Part shown: positions 16,552 through 26,675 of the stretch, piece by piece
Layout: each line of letters begins with the position of its first letter
Numbering within the stretch: the first letter of the stretch is position 1
Source of the DNA: Actinosynnema sp. ALI-1.44
GTDB lineage: Bacteria; Actinomycetota; Actinomycetes; Mycobacteriales; Pseudonocardiaceae
DNA: 64,000 nucleotides
Assembly (NCBI RefSeq): GCF_001984155.1
Contig: NZ_MTQO01000052.1
Coordinates: forward strand, 248,001-312,000
Direction of reading: 5' to 3'
Translations under genes and position numbers: made by a program
Notes under the pieces: model-generated
The model's input: only the letters and a program-made list of their open reading frames with translations
The model's database searches: none
Told to the model about the DNA's origin: nothing

Positions 16552-17709
16552 ATGGACCGGATCGTGGTCATCGGGGCGTCGGCTGCCGGGCTCACCGCGG
16601 CGGAAACGCTGCGCAAGGAGGGCTTCGACAGGCAGTTGACGCTCATCGGCGACGAGCTGCACCTGCCGTACGACCGTCCGCCGTTGTCCAAGCAGGTCCT
16701 GACGGGCATGTGGGACACCGGCAAGATCGCCCTGCGCAAGGAGGAGGTCTACGAGCAGTCGGGGATCGACATGCGGCTCGGGACGAGAGCGACGGGCCTG
16801 GACACCGGCGCACGCGTGGTGCGGCTCGACGACGGCAGCGAGATCGGCTACGACGGCCTGATCATCACCACCGGCGTCCGGCCCCGGCTGCTTCCGTCGG
16901 GCCACGATCTGACCGGTGTGCACGTGATGCGCACCCTGGACGACGCCGTCGCGTTGCGGGCCGAGCTGGCCACGTCGGCTCGGCTGGTCGTCATCGGCGC
17001 CGGGTTCCTCGGCTGCGAGGCGGCCGCGTCGGCCCGCAAGCTGGGGCTGGACGTCACGCTGGTCGACCCGCTCCCCCAGCCGATGGTCCGCCAGTTCGGC
17101 GACCGGATCGGCGGCCTGATCGCCCAGCTGCACACGAGCGAGGGCGTCGACGTCATGACCGGCGTCGGCGTGCAGGCCATCCTCGGCGACAGCCGGGTCA
17201 CCGGGGTGCGGCTGACCGACGGAACCCAGCTCGACGCGGACGTCGTCCTGGTGGCGATCGGTGCCGTTCCGGCGACCGACTGGCTGGCCGACAGCGGTGT
17301 CCTGATCGGTGACGGCGTGCTGTGCGACGCCACCTGCCAGGCGCTGCCGGGCGTGTACGCCGCCGGTGACGTCGCCAGCTGGCACCACGAGGGCCTCGGC
17401 GAGCGGGTGCGCGTCGAGCACCGGATGAACGCGACCGAACAGGCAATGGCGGCCGCGCGCAACCTGCTCGGCGCGAACACGCCGTTCAAGCCGATCCCGT
17501 ACTTCTGGACCGACCAGTACGACACGAAGATCGCGGCTTTCGGGCTGCTCGCGCCGGACGCGGACGTGACCGTGGAGCAGGGCGAAGCGGCGGAAGGCAA
17601 GTTCATCGCGCACTACACGCGCGCGGGGAAGCTGATCGGCGTGCTCGCCTGGAACATGCCAAGGGAGCTGCGCAAAGCGCGGGGCCTGCTGGCTGAATCG
17701 ATCGGCTAG
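16552..17709 (+). CDS. NAD(P)H-dependent ferredoxin reductase (rhodocoxin reductase type)
   Basis: A 385-residue FAD oxidoreductase of the rhodocoxin/putidaredoxin/terpredoxin reductase group. It has an FAD loop (IVVIGASAAGLTAAETLR), the conserved YDRPPLSKQVLTG, a second Rossmann loop for NAD(P)H (LVVIGAGFLGCEAAASARKL), the ATG-like segment VLVAIGAVPATDWL and the FAD-contacting VYAAGDVASW. It probably supplies electrons to the upstream P450 through a ferredoxin encoded elsewhere. The TAG stop (17707-17709) straddles the left end of a MITE-like inverted repeat, whose insertion appears to have changed the stop from TAA to TAG. Confidence 0.88.
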   Translation: MDRIVVIGASAAGLTAAETLRKEGFDRQLTLIGDELHLPYDRPPLSKQVLTGMWDTGKIALRKEEVYEQSGIDMRLGTRATGLDTGARVVRLDDGSEIGYDGLIITTGVRPRLLPSGHDLTGVHVMRTLDDAVALRAELATSARLVVIGAGFLGCEAAASARKLGLDVTLVDPLPQPMVRQFGDRIGGLIAQLHTSEGVDVMTGVGVQAILGDSRVTGVRLTDGTQLDADVVLVAIGAVPATDWLADSGVLIGDGVLCDATCQALPGVYAAGDVASWHHEGLGERVRVEHRMNATEQAMAAARNLLGANTPFKPIPYFWTDQYDTKIAAFGLLAPDADVTVEQGEAAEGKFIAHYTRAGKLIGVLAWNMPRELRKARGLLAESIG

Positions 17710-17868
17710 GTCGTGTTTCACATGTCCGGTCGATGAGAGTCGGGATCGGGGCGGTTCCTGGCGTCGCCGCGCGGACGCCGGAATACTGGTTGTCTTTTGG
17801 TGTTCGCGCGGTGGCGTCAGGGACCGCATCCGGCCCGACTATCGCGATCGGGCATGTGAAACGCGGCC
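17709..17868. mobile_element. MITE-like element with terminal inverted repeats and TA duplication
   Basis: A 160-bp imperfect palindrome. The left end GGTCGTGTTTCACATG and the complement of the right end GGCCGCGTTTCACATG match at 14 of 16 bases. The arms stay similar for about 65 bases each (AGTCGGG, CGGT-CCTG, CCGCGCG shared) around a short AT-rich loop. A TA flanks each side (17707-17708 and 17869-17870), as made by IS630/Tc1-mariner insertions. It has no coding capacity, so it would be moved by a transposase elsewhere. Removing it with one TA restores a TAA stop for the reductase gene. An alternative is a REP-like hairpin acting as terminator; the TA flanks favour a transposed element. Confidence 0.65.
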
Positions 17869-17870
17869 TA

Positions 17871-18136
17871 AAACGGTTCAGAGCGCCTCGGCGCGACATG
17901 ACCATGGGTGCAGTGCGGCGGACGCTGCCGCACTCAGCACACACTCACCGATTCGGCGTCCTGCTGGGACGGCCTGCCCACCCGCAGCCTGCCCAGCGCG
18001 CCCCGGGGGGTCCGGACGTGATCCGCGTCATCCTGATCGATCACGCGGGTTACCCCGTCCGTCCACATAGGTACGCAGCCGCGGCGTGCGACCGGCACCG
18101 GGTGCCAGTCCCGTCTATCCGATGTGGACTGTTCGA
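17871..18136. other. Non-coding spacer
   Basis: No plausible gene on either strand between the MITE and the small acidic ORF. Open frames here lack ribosome sites and recognisable protein pattern. With the MITE this gives over 400 bases without a gene downstream of the P450 operon. Confidence 0.5.
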
Positions 18137-18262
18137 CTACTCGCGGCCGCGCACGATGTTCGGCTCGAAGTAGTCGTCATCGTCCAGCTGGACAGGCAGT
18201 TCCAGCTCGTAGGCGCCTTCGGTGTCCTCCTCGAAGGACACTCTGTCCCGCATGGCGGTCAT
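18137..18262 (-). CDS. Small acidic protein, 41 residues, unknown
   Basis: A short minus-strand ORF reading MTAMRDRVSFEEDTEGAYEL and ending LDDDDYFEPNIVRGRE. GGAG lies six bases before the ATG, and codon third positions are mostly G/C, as in real genes here. The product is strongly acidic with no membrane segment. No family is recognised. The length and acidic run could fit a precursor (leader) peptide or a small regulator, but no peptide-modifying enzyme is next to it. A second in-frame ATG at 18253 would give 38 residues. Its promoter region is shared with the divergent E1 gene and contains the palindrome TGATTAATCA. Confidence 0.5.
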   Translation of the reverse strand: MTAMRDRVSFEEDTEGAYELELPVQLDDDDYFEPNIVRGRE

Positions 18263-18442
18263 GGCCCGCTCCGCTCTTCCGTACCAACTGATTAATCAAT
18301 GGAAGCGAAAGCGCAAACCACTCTCAACCCCTATTCCACGTTGTGACACAGATTTCACGACAACTTGTGAAAGCTCAGCGCACTGTTGACAGCATTCGCT
18401 CTTGACAAACCGGTGGGTTGCGTACTCGCGACGATCGCGGCC
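18263..18442. promoter_or_regulatory. Divergent control region with AT-rich palindrome and two TTGACA boxes
   Basis: Contains the perfect palindrome TGATTAATCA (18289-18298), close upstream of the small acidic ORF, and two consensus -35 hexamers TTGACA at 18386-18391 and 18402-18407 reading toward the E1 gene. No clear -10 at ideal spacing is seen for either. The low GC content marks it as a regulatory region. Confidence 0.45.
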
Positions 18443-20560
18443 ATGCTCGGGGTGGTGAGCGAGCCGATCGACGAGCACTTCACCCGTACGGTGCAGGCGC
18501 TGTCCCCCTATGGCGGCAACGACAACGACAACTGCGACGAAGTGCGACTGCTCGATCTGTTCGATTCGCAACTGGGCAGCAGGCACATCGATCTCGTCGC
18601 ACGCGAACTGGGTGGTCAGGGCAAGGGTTTCTACAGCATCGGGTCGTCGGGACACGAAGGGAACGCCGCTGTCGCCGCGGCACTGCGACCGACCGATCCG
18701 GCGCTGCTGCACTACCGATCGGGTGCGTTCCACATCGAACGGGCACGCCAGGTAACCGGCGTCGATCCGCTGCTGGACATGCTCCTCGGGATCACCGCCG
18801 CGGCGGACGAACCGATCTCGGGCGGCAGGCACAAGGTGTTCGGAAACGTGGCGCTGTCGGTCATTCCGATGACGTCGACCATCGCGTCGCACCTGCCGCG
18901 CGCGGTCGGACTGGCACTGGGTGTCCAACGCGCGGCGAAAATCGGCCTGCCCTCGCCGTGGCCGGACGACGCCGTTGTCGTGTGCACGTTCGGTGACGCC
19001 TCAGCGAACCACTCGACCGCGCTCGGCGCCCTGAACGCCGCACGGCACTGCGCCTTCCAGCGACTGCCGCTGCCGGTGCTGTTCGTGTGCGAGGACAACG
19101 GCATCGGGATCAGCGTCCGGACACCACCCGGCTGGGTCGCCGAAGCCCACGCCGGAGCGGGGTTGAAGTACTTCTCGGCCGACGCGACCGACCTGACGTC
19201 GGTCGTGCCGGTCGCGGACGAGGCCGTGTCGTGGGTGCGCGCCAAGCGGGCGCCCGCGTTCCTGCACCTGCGGACAGTCCGGCTGATGGGGCACGCCGGA
19301 TCCGATGTGGAGAGTGCGTACCGGTCGCAGGCCGAGATCACCGCCGACTACCCGCTCGACCCGCTCGTGCGGACCGCTGAGCTGCTGGTGTCGACGGGTC
19401 TGCTGACACCGTCCGAAGTGCTCGAACGCTACGAGGCGAAGCGCGCCGAGGTGCGGGCGCTGGCGCGCGACGCCGTGGCGCGGCCCAAGCTGGCCGGGGC
19501 GAAGCAGATCATGGCCCCGTTGGCCACTTCCCCAGTGGACGCACCGTTCGTGCCGGTGTCCGGCACCCTGGCGCAGGGCATCAACCAGGCGCTCGGCTGG
19601 ATCCTGGCTTCCGACCCCGGCGCGCTGGTGTTCGGCGAGGACGTCGGCCGCAAAGGCGGCGTGTACGGCGTGACCCGCGGCCTGCACAAGAAGTACGGCC
19701 CGGCCAGGGTGTTCGACACCGTCCTCGACGAACAGTCCATTCTGGGCACCGCGCTGGGCACGGCACTGGCCGGGTTCCTGCCGATCCCCGAGATCCAGTA
19801 CCTGGCCTACGTGCACAACGCGCTCGACCAGATCCGTGGCGAGGCGGCGACCATGCGGTTCTTCTCCAACGACCAGTACCGCAACCCGATGATCGTGCGG
19901 CTCGCGGGCCTCGGCTACCAGAAGGGCTTCGGCGGTCACTTCCACAACGACAACTCGATCGCCGCACTGCGCGACATTCCCGGGGTGCTGATCGCCGTCC
20001 CGGCGCGCGCGGACGACGCGGCAGCCATGCTGTACACGTGTGCCAGCGCCGCCCGCACCAACGGCCAGGTATCCGTCTTCCTGGAGCCGATCGCTCTCTA
20101 CCACACGCGTGACCTGCATGAACCCGGCGACAACGGCTGGCTCGCGTCGTCGTCGGAGTCCGCCCCGATCGGTCGTGCCCGGATCTACGGTTCCGGTGCG
20201 GACCTGACCATCGTGACGTTCGCCAACGGCGTTCCGATGTGCCTGCGCGTGGCCCGTCGGCTCGCTTCCCGTGGTGTCGACGCGCGGGTGCTGGACTTGC
20301 GGTGGATCGCGCCGCTGCCGGTCGCGGATCTCCTGGCGCACGCCAACGAGACCGGCCGCGTTCTCGTCGCCGACGAGACCCGCCGGACGGGCGGGGTGTC
20401 CGAAGGCGTCTTCGCTGCGTTGCTCGACGGCGGCTACCGCGGCGCGCTGCGCCGGGTCACCAGCGAGGACTGCTTCATCCCGCTCGGCCCAGCGGCCCAC
20501 CAGGTGCTGTTGGACGAGGACAGCATCTTCAAGGCCGCGCTGGACACGGTCACGGGGTGA
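18443..20560 (+). CDS. Fused E1 alpha-beta 2-oxoacid dehydrogenase (thiamine diphosphate)
   Basis: About 705 residues joining both E1 subunits of a branched-chain or pyruvate-type 2-oxoacid dehydrogenase. The alpha half has GKGFYSIGSSGHEGNAAVAA, HYRSGAF, and the thiamine diphosphate motif TFGDASANHSTALGALNAAR. The beta half starts near VSGTLAQGINQALGWILASD, with FGEDVGRKGGVYGVTRGL, DTVLDEQSILGTALGTALAG, PEIQYLAYVHNALDQI, GGHFHNDNS and a transketolase C domain (VLDLRWIAPLPV, RVLVADETRRTGG). It would decarboxylate a 2-oxoacid and acylate an E2 lipoyl domain; no E2 or E3 gene is in the window, so the partner is encoded elsewhere. The start is ambiguous: ATG 18443, or GTG 18452/18455. It converges with the lipoprotein gene, overlapping 11 bp. 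Confidence 0.85.
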   Translation: MLGVVSEPIDEHFTRTVQALSPYGGNDNDNCDEVRLLDLFDSQLGSRHIDLVARELGGQGKGFYSIGSSGHEGNAAVAAALRPTDPALLHYRSGAFHIERARQVTGVDPLLDMLLGITAAADEPISGGRHKVFGNVALSVIPMTSTIASHLPRAVGLALGVQRAAKIGLPSPWPDDAVVVCTFGDASANHSTALGALNAARHCAFQRLPLPVLFVCEDNGIGISVRTPPGWVAEAHAGAGLKYFSADATDLTSVVPVADEAVSWVRAKRAPAFLHLRTVRLMGHAGSDVESAYRSQAEITADYPLDPLVRTAELLVSTGLLTPSEVLERYEAKRAEVRALARDAVARPKLAGAKQIMAPLATSPVDAPFVPVSGTLAQGINQALGWILASDPGALVFGEDVGRKGGVYGVTRGLHKKYGPARVFDTVLDEQSILGTALGTALAGFLPIPEIQYLAYVHNALDQIRGEAATMRFFSNDQYRNPMIVRLAGLGYQKGFGGHFHNDNSIAALRDIPGVLIAVPARADDAAAMLYTCASAARTNGQVSVFLEPIALYHTRDLHEPGDNGWLASSSESAPIGRARIYGSGADLTIVTFANGVPMCLRVARRLASRGVDARVLDLRWIAPLPVADLLAHANETGRVLVADETRRTGGVSEGVFAALLDGGYRGALRRVTSEDCFIPLGPAAHQVLLDEDSIFKAALDTVTG

Positions 20561-21527
20561 GCCGCGCGCTCGGCAGGATCATGGACCGGGCGTCGAGCCG
20601 CTGGCTGAGCCCGCCGTAGCTGAGCATCAGGTCGGGGACTCGCTGCAACCGCGTCGGGTCGAGGCTCGTGGGGTACCCGACCAGGGTCACCAGCGCGGCC
20701 GTCTGTTCGTCCACGCCCGCGTACCCCCGGATCGACTGTTCGACAGCGGTCCGGTCGGTGACGGCGACCGCCGCGCCGCGGCTGAGCGCACGCTGGAAGG
20801 CGGCGATGGTGTTCGGGTTGTCCGCCGCGAACTTCTCCGTCGTCGCATACCCGGAGATCGGGATTTCCGCGGTCGGCCCGGCGGCGGCGTCGAACAGCGG
20901 TAGGGCGCCGTACCGTTTGGACACGTCAGTGATGTACGGCTCGGACAGCAGTGCCGCGTCCACACGGCGGCTGCGCAACGCTTCCCCCATCTGCGTGTAG
21001 GGCATCTCCACGAATGACGGCACAGTGACGTTGGCACCGCTCGTGCCCAGCACGGACTTGATGGTCAGATCAGCGAGGCTGTTCGCGGTGGTCACCGCGA
21101 CGCGTTTGCCGGACAGGTCAGCGGGCTTGCGCAACGGCGAATCCTTGGCAACAAGCACCATCCACGTGCGTGGGTTCGCGTAGTAGCCGTCGGCGACGAA
21201 GCGGATCGCCGCGGTCCGCTTGGCCTCCGCGGTGAAGAACGACACGTAGTTGCCGAACACGAGGTCCAATTCACCCCTGGCCATCGTGGGAATCGCGGCA
21301 CCGGCGCCCTGGATCGTGACGAACTCGACCTCAAGGCCCTCCGCCGCGAAGTAGCCGCGTTCCGCGGCGAGGAACACCGGTGCCGCGCCGAGAACGGGTA
21401 ACACGCCTAATCTGATCCGCTTCTTCTCCACAGGTGAGCGGTCCGGGGTGGACCCTCCTGTGCATGCCGTCAGAACGACGACCGTCAGCAACGCGATCAG
21501 CCGACCACAACGCCGGAGCCAGCACAC
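20550..21527 (-). CDS. ABC transporter substrate-binding lipoprotein (SsuA/NMT1-like)
   Basis: A 325-residue periplasmic-type binding protein anchored as a lipoprotein: signal RRCGRLIALLTVVVL and lipobox LTAC. The mature part has the SsuA/TauA/NMT1 pattern: IRLGVLPVLGAAPVFLAAER, GYFAAEGLEVEFV, GELDLVFGNYVSFFTA, KDSPLRKPADLSGKRVAVT, RVDAALLSEPYI. Such proteins bind sulfonates, nitrate/bicarbonate or thiamine precursors. No permease or ATPase gene is adjacent, so the ligand cannot be deduced. GTG 21527 is the chosen start; the ribosome site is weak. The following 21528-21734 shows no gene. Confidence 0.8.
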   Translation of the reverse strand: MCWLRRCGRLIALLTVVVLTACTGGSTPDRSPVEKKRIRLGVLPVLGAAPVFLAAERGYFAAEGLEVEFVTIQGAGAAIPTMARGELDLVFGNYVSFFTAEAKRTAAIRFVADGYYANPRTWMVLVAKDSPLRKPADLSGKRVAVTTANSLADLTIKSVLGTSGANVTVPSFVEMPYTQMGEALRSRRVDAALLSEPYITDVSKRYGALPLFDAAAGPTAEIPISGYATTEKFAADNPNTIAAFQRALSRGAAVAVTDRTAVEQSIRGYAGVDEQTAALVTLVGYPTSLDPTRLQRVPDLMLSYGGLSQRLDARSMILPSARLTP

Positions 21528-21734
21528 GTAGACCTACCGCCAATCCAGTCGTCCCCTGTGGAGGAAGACCCAACTCGACCGGTGCCCGGCAGACAAGCAC
21601 AACGTGACCTACAACGCCGTCAGGGCGCGGAAATCGGCCTGGACCAGCGTTCGACCACTATGAACGGAACGCGTGGCGTGTCCACCGCTGCGGGGGATGG
21701 CGTGGCGAAGGGGCCGCATGCCGGTAAGGTGCCT

Positions 21735-22256
21735 TCACGATATACCCGAGCGCCCCTCAAGTGACTGGCGGAGCTTGCCGAACTCGGCCGCCAGCGCGGG
21801 CAGCTGGTAGTGCGCGTTCAGACCGGACGGGTTGGGCAGCACCCACAACCGCGCCGGGCCGAGCCGCTCGTCCTGCGGGCCGATCGTCGCCTTCGGACGG
21901 CCGAACCCGACCCGGTAGGCGCCGATGCCCACGACCGCAACCGTTTGCGGGGCGTATTCGACCGCCAAGGCGGTCAGGATTTCGGCCCCCTGGACGAATT
22001 CCCGACTGGACAGTTCGTCGGCGCGGGCCGTCGGCCGGGCGACCATGTTGGTGATGCCGAGGCCGTAGTCGAGCAAGGTGAACTGCTCGGACGGCTTGAG
22101 CTGCCGCGGCGTGAAGCCGGACAGGTGCAGCGCGGGCCAGAACCGGTTGCCCGGCCGGGCGAAGTGCTGCTTCAACTCGGCAGACAAAAGCCCCGGGTTG
22201 ATTCCGCAGAACAGCACGGAAAGACCCGGGGCGATGATGTCGGGGACGGCCGTCAA
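21735..22256 (-). CDS. mug: G/U mismatch-specific DNA glycosylase
   Basis: A 173-residue Mug-type uracil-DNA glycosylase that removes uracil (and ethenocytosine) opposite guanine. The catalytic loop is VLFCGINPGLLSAE (Asn in GINPG), with ANRFW-like PGNRFWPALHLSGFTPRQL, LDYGLGITNMVARPT and the DNA-intercalating loop VLPNPSGLNAHYQ. It aligns from the start with E. coli Mug. The start is probably TTG 22256, whose bases overlap the TGA of the preceding sufT (TTGA), so it is translationally coupled as the last gene of the suf operon. A longer upstream frame is noise. Confidence 0.85.
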   Translation of the reverse strand: MTAVPDIIAPGLSVLFCGINPGLLSAELKQHFARPGNRFWPALHLSGFTPRQLKPSEQFTLLDYGLGITNMVARPTARADELSSREFVQGAEILTALAVEYAPQTVAVVGIGAYRVGFGRPKATIGPQDERLGPARLWVLPNPSGLNAHYQLPALAAEFGKLRQSLEGRSGIS

Positions 22257-22639
22257 ACGGTGAATCCCAACGCGCGCAACTGCTCGCGGCCGTCCTCGGT
22301 GATCTTCTCCGGGCCCCACGGCGGCATCCAGACCCAGTTGATCCGGAAGTCCTCCACTAGCCCGCCACCCGGGCCACCGGTCAGCGCGGTCCGCGTCTGG
22401 TCCTCGATCACGTCGGTCAGCGGGCACGCCGCCGACGTCAGCGTCATGTCGATCGTCGCGGTGTTGTCGTCCTCGACCTTGATGTCGTACACCAGGCCGA
22501 GGTCGACCACGTTGATCCCCAACTCGGGGTCGACCACGTCACGCATGGCCTCCTCGAGGTCGTCGATCGCCGCGATGTCGGCCTTCGGCGCGACCTCGGG
22601 CATCCCCTCGGCTCCGCGCACCACTTCGGTCTCGCTCAT
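22253..22639 (-). CDS. sufT: Fe-S assembly factor, SufT/DUF59 (MIP18) type
   Basis: A 128-residue MIP18/DUF59 protein with the family core IDDLEEAMRDVVDPELGINV, VDLGLVYDI, MTLTSAACPLTDVIEDQ (conserved Cys) and VWMPPWGPEKITEDGREQL. SufT-like proteins help mature or deliver Fe-S clusters. ATG 22639 has AAGGAG seven bases upstream and overlaps the sufU stop by ATGA, so the two are coupled. This matches the gene order sufR-B-D-C-S-U-T of M. tuberculosis Rv1460-Rv1466. Confidence 0.88.
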   Translation of the reverse strand: MSETEVVRGAEGMPEVAPKADIAAIDDLEEAMRDVVDPELGINVVDLGLVYDIKVEDDNTATIDMTLTSAACPLTDVIEDQTRTALTGGPGGGLVEDFRINWVWMPPWGPEKITEDGREQLRALGFTV

Positions 22640-23079
22640 GCCGAGTCTCCTTCCGCTCGTACGACCGCGTCCTTGAAAGCCATCCACCCCAGGAGAGCAC
22701 ATTTCACGCGTGCCGGGTACTTGGCCACGCCCGCGAACGCCACACCGTCCTCGAGCACGTCCTCGTCCGGCACGATCTGGCCCTTGCCCTGCATGAGCTC
22801 GGTGAAGGCGTCCAGGGTCTTGAACGCCTCCCCCACGCTACGCCCGACCACCAGGTCCGTCATGACGGACGTCGACGCCTGGCTGATCGAGCAGCCCTGG
22901 CCCTCGTACGACACGTCGCTGACCGTCTCGCCGTCCAGCTTCACCCGGAGCGTCACCTCGTCCCCGCAGGTCGGGTTGACCTGGAAGGACTCCGCGTCGA
23001 ACGGGTCACGCAGGCCGCGGCCGTGCGGGTTCTTGTAGTGATCCAGGATGATCTCCTGGTACAGCTGCTCCATCTGCAT
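22636..23079 (-). CDS. sufU: Zn-dependent sulfurtransferase/scaffold SufU
   Basis: A 147-residue SufU of the IscU-like fold. It accepts persulfide sulfur from SufS for transfer to SufBCD. Ligand cysteines are in NPTCGDEV, GQGCSISQAS and RVKCALLGW, with the usual Asp in PTCGD and the SufU-specific insertion between the second and third Cys. The N terminus is MEQLYQEIILDHYKNPHGRG. ATG 23079 starts three bases after the sufS TGA, and the stop overlaps sufT by ATGA. A long upstream extension in this frame is antisense noise. Confidence 0.93.
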   Translation of the reverse strand: MQMEQLYQEIILDHYKNPHGRGLRDPFDAESFQVNPTCGDEVTLRVKLDGETVSDVSYEGQGCSISQASTSVMTDLVVGRSVGEAFKTLDAFTELMQGKGQIVPDEDVLEDGVAFAGVAKYPARVKCALLGWMAFKDAVVRAEGDSA

Positions 23080-23081
23080 CG

Positions 23082-25159
<2,078 letters not shown>

Positions 25160-25190
25160 AACTTCGTCTTCTCCGTTTTGCGCAGTCAGT

Positions 25191-25517
25191 TCAGGGCCGC
25201 GGTTGGTTAACCACGGTGGTGGGGTCGACGTAGACGTCGTCGCCGTCGACGCGAACCGCGTAGACGTCAACGGGTTCGGTCGCGGGCGGGGAGGACGGCT
25301 GCCCGGTGCGCAGGTCGAAACACGAACCGTGCAGCCAGCACTCGATTCCCTTGCGGGTGACCTCGCCCTCGGACAACGACAGCGAAGCGTGCGAGCACTC
25401 GTCTCGCAGGGCGTGCACCTCGTCGCCCTCGCGCACCAGCACGACGGCGACGTCGCCGACCTCGACGGCAAGAGGCTTCTTGTCGTCCAGTTCGGACAGT
25501 GCACATGCCCGTATCAC
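25191..25517 (-). CDS. Rieske [2Fe-2S] ferredoxin of the suf operon
   Basis: A 108-residue Rieske-type ferredoxin of the non-heme oxygenase component kind. The cluster ligands are CSHASLSL (Cys-x-His) and CWLHGSCFD (Cys-x2-His). GTG 25517 overlaps the sufD stop (GTGA), so it is a built-in member of the suf operon. In actinobacterial suf operons such a Rieske protein is common between sufD and sufC; it may donate electrons in cluster assembly or be a preferred client. Function unproven. Confidence 0.85.
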   Translation of the reverse strand: MIRACALSELDDKKPLAVEVGDVAVVLVREGDEVHALRDECSHASLSLSEGEVTRKGIECWLHGSCFDLRTGQPSSPPATEPVDVYAVRVDGDDVYVDPTTVVNQPRP

Positions 25518-26674
25518 GCGCCGACCGCCTCGAGCTCGGCCTCGATCGCCGCTTCGAGCCGCTCGCGCAGCTCGGGGACGCCGATCTTGACCAGGATCTC
25601 GTGGAAGAAGCCGCGCACGACGAGGCGGCGCGCCTGCTCCTCCGGGATTCCCCTGGCCTGCAGGTAGAACAGCTGCTCGTCGTCGAACCGACCGGTGGCG
25701 CTGGCGTGCCCGGCGCTGACGATCTCGCCGGTCTCGATCTCCAGGTTCGGCACCGAGTCGGCGCGGGCGCCGTCGGTCAGGATCAGGTTCCGGTTCAGCT
25801 CGAACGTCTCGGTGCCCTCGGCGGCCGCGCGGATGAGCACGTCACCGATCCACACCGTGTGCGCGCCCTCGCCCTGCAGCGCGCCCTTGTAGACCACATT
25901 GGACTTGCAGTTGGGCACCGCGTGGTCGACGAACGTCCGGTTCTCGAAGTGCTGCCCGGCGTCGGCGAAGTACAGGCCCAGCATCTCGGCGTCGCCGCCG
26001 CGCTCGGTGTACGTCACGGTCGGCGACAACCGCACGACGTCGCCGCCGAGGGTGATCGTCGTGTGCCGCAGCGTCGAGTCCCGGCCCAGCTTGTTGTGGT
26101 GCGACGACACGTGCACCGCGTCGTCCGCCCAGTCCTGCACGGACACCACGGTGAGCCGGGCGCCGTCGCCGACGATGAACTCCACGTTGTCGGCGTACGT
26201 GCCGGAACCGCTGTGGTCGACGACCACGACGGCCTCGGCGAACTGCTCGGCGCGGACCTGCAGGTGCCCGTAGGCCACCTTGCCCGCACCGGGACCGGCC
26301 ACCTTGACGAAGATGGTGTCCGGCCTGGCTTCCTTCGGGATCGTCACGACCGTGGCGTCCACGAAGGACGACCAGGCCTGCGCGGCGATCCGGTCGTCCG
26401 GCGTGCCCGCCGTGCCGAGCCGGGCGTCACCGCGCTGCACGGTCTCGACCTTCACCTCGTCGGCGGCTTCGACCGACACCGTGACGGCGCCGTCGGCGGC
26501 CGCTCCACTGTGGAGGCCACGCAGGCGCTTCAACGGCGTGAAGCGCCAGATCTCCTCGCGACCGCCGGGTACCTCGAACGCGTCCACGTCGAACGATGCG
26601 AACTGCGCCGCACGAGAGGAAGCGGGAACGACAGCGCCCGCGCCGTGCGAGTGCTCCTTGACTAGCTCCGCCAT
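25514..26674 (-). CDS. sufD: Fe-S scaffold protein SufD
   Basis: A 386-residue SufD, right-handed beta-helix partner of SufB. Seen: EEIWRFTPLKRL near the N terminus, repeated beta strands (VVVVDHSGSGTYADNVEFIV, HFENRTFVDHAVPNCKSNVV), ETFELNRNLILTDGARADSV, PNLEIETGEIVSAGHASATG and the C-terminal EEQARRLVVRGFFHEI. The conserved His in AGHASA and Cys in PNCKS are those implicated in SufBD cluster formation. The ATG follows the sufB stop after one base. Confidence 0.95.
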   Translation of the reverse strand: MAELVKEHSHGAGAVVPASSRAAQFASFDVDAFEVPGGREEIWRFTPLKRLRGLHSGAAADGAVTVSVEAADEVKVETVQRGDARLGTAGTPDDRIAAQAWSSFVDATVVTIPKEARPDTIFVKVAGPGAGKVAYGHLQVRAEQFAEAVVVVDHSGSGTYADNVEFIVGDGARLTVVSVQDWADDAVHVSSHHNKLGRDSTLRHTTITLGGDVVRLSPTVTYTERGGDAEMLGLYFADAGQHFENRTFVDHAVPNCKSNVVYKGALQGEGAHTVWIGDVLIRAAAEGTETFELNRNLILTDGARADSVPNLEIETGEIVSAGHASATGRFDDEQLFYLQARGIPEEQARRLVVRGFFHEILVKIGVPELRERLEAAIEAELEAVGA

Positions 26675-26675
26675 G

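Noticed and set aside
15721-17829. 702-codon minus-strand open frame
   Set aside because: Antisense to the P450 and ferredoxin reductase genes, no ribosome site, low-complexity composition.
17871-18136. Small RNA gene or tRNA in the spacer
   Set aside because: No cloverleaf or recognisable conserved RNA could be seen by eye.
21558-21764. 68-codon plus-strand ORF in the gap before mug
   Set aside because: No ribosome site, no recognisable pattern, and it runs into the mug 3' end.
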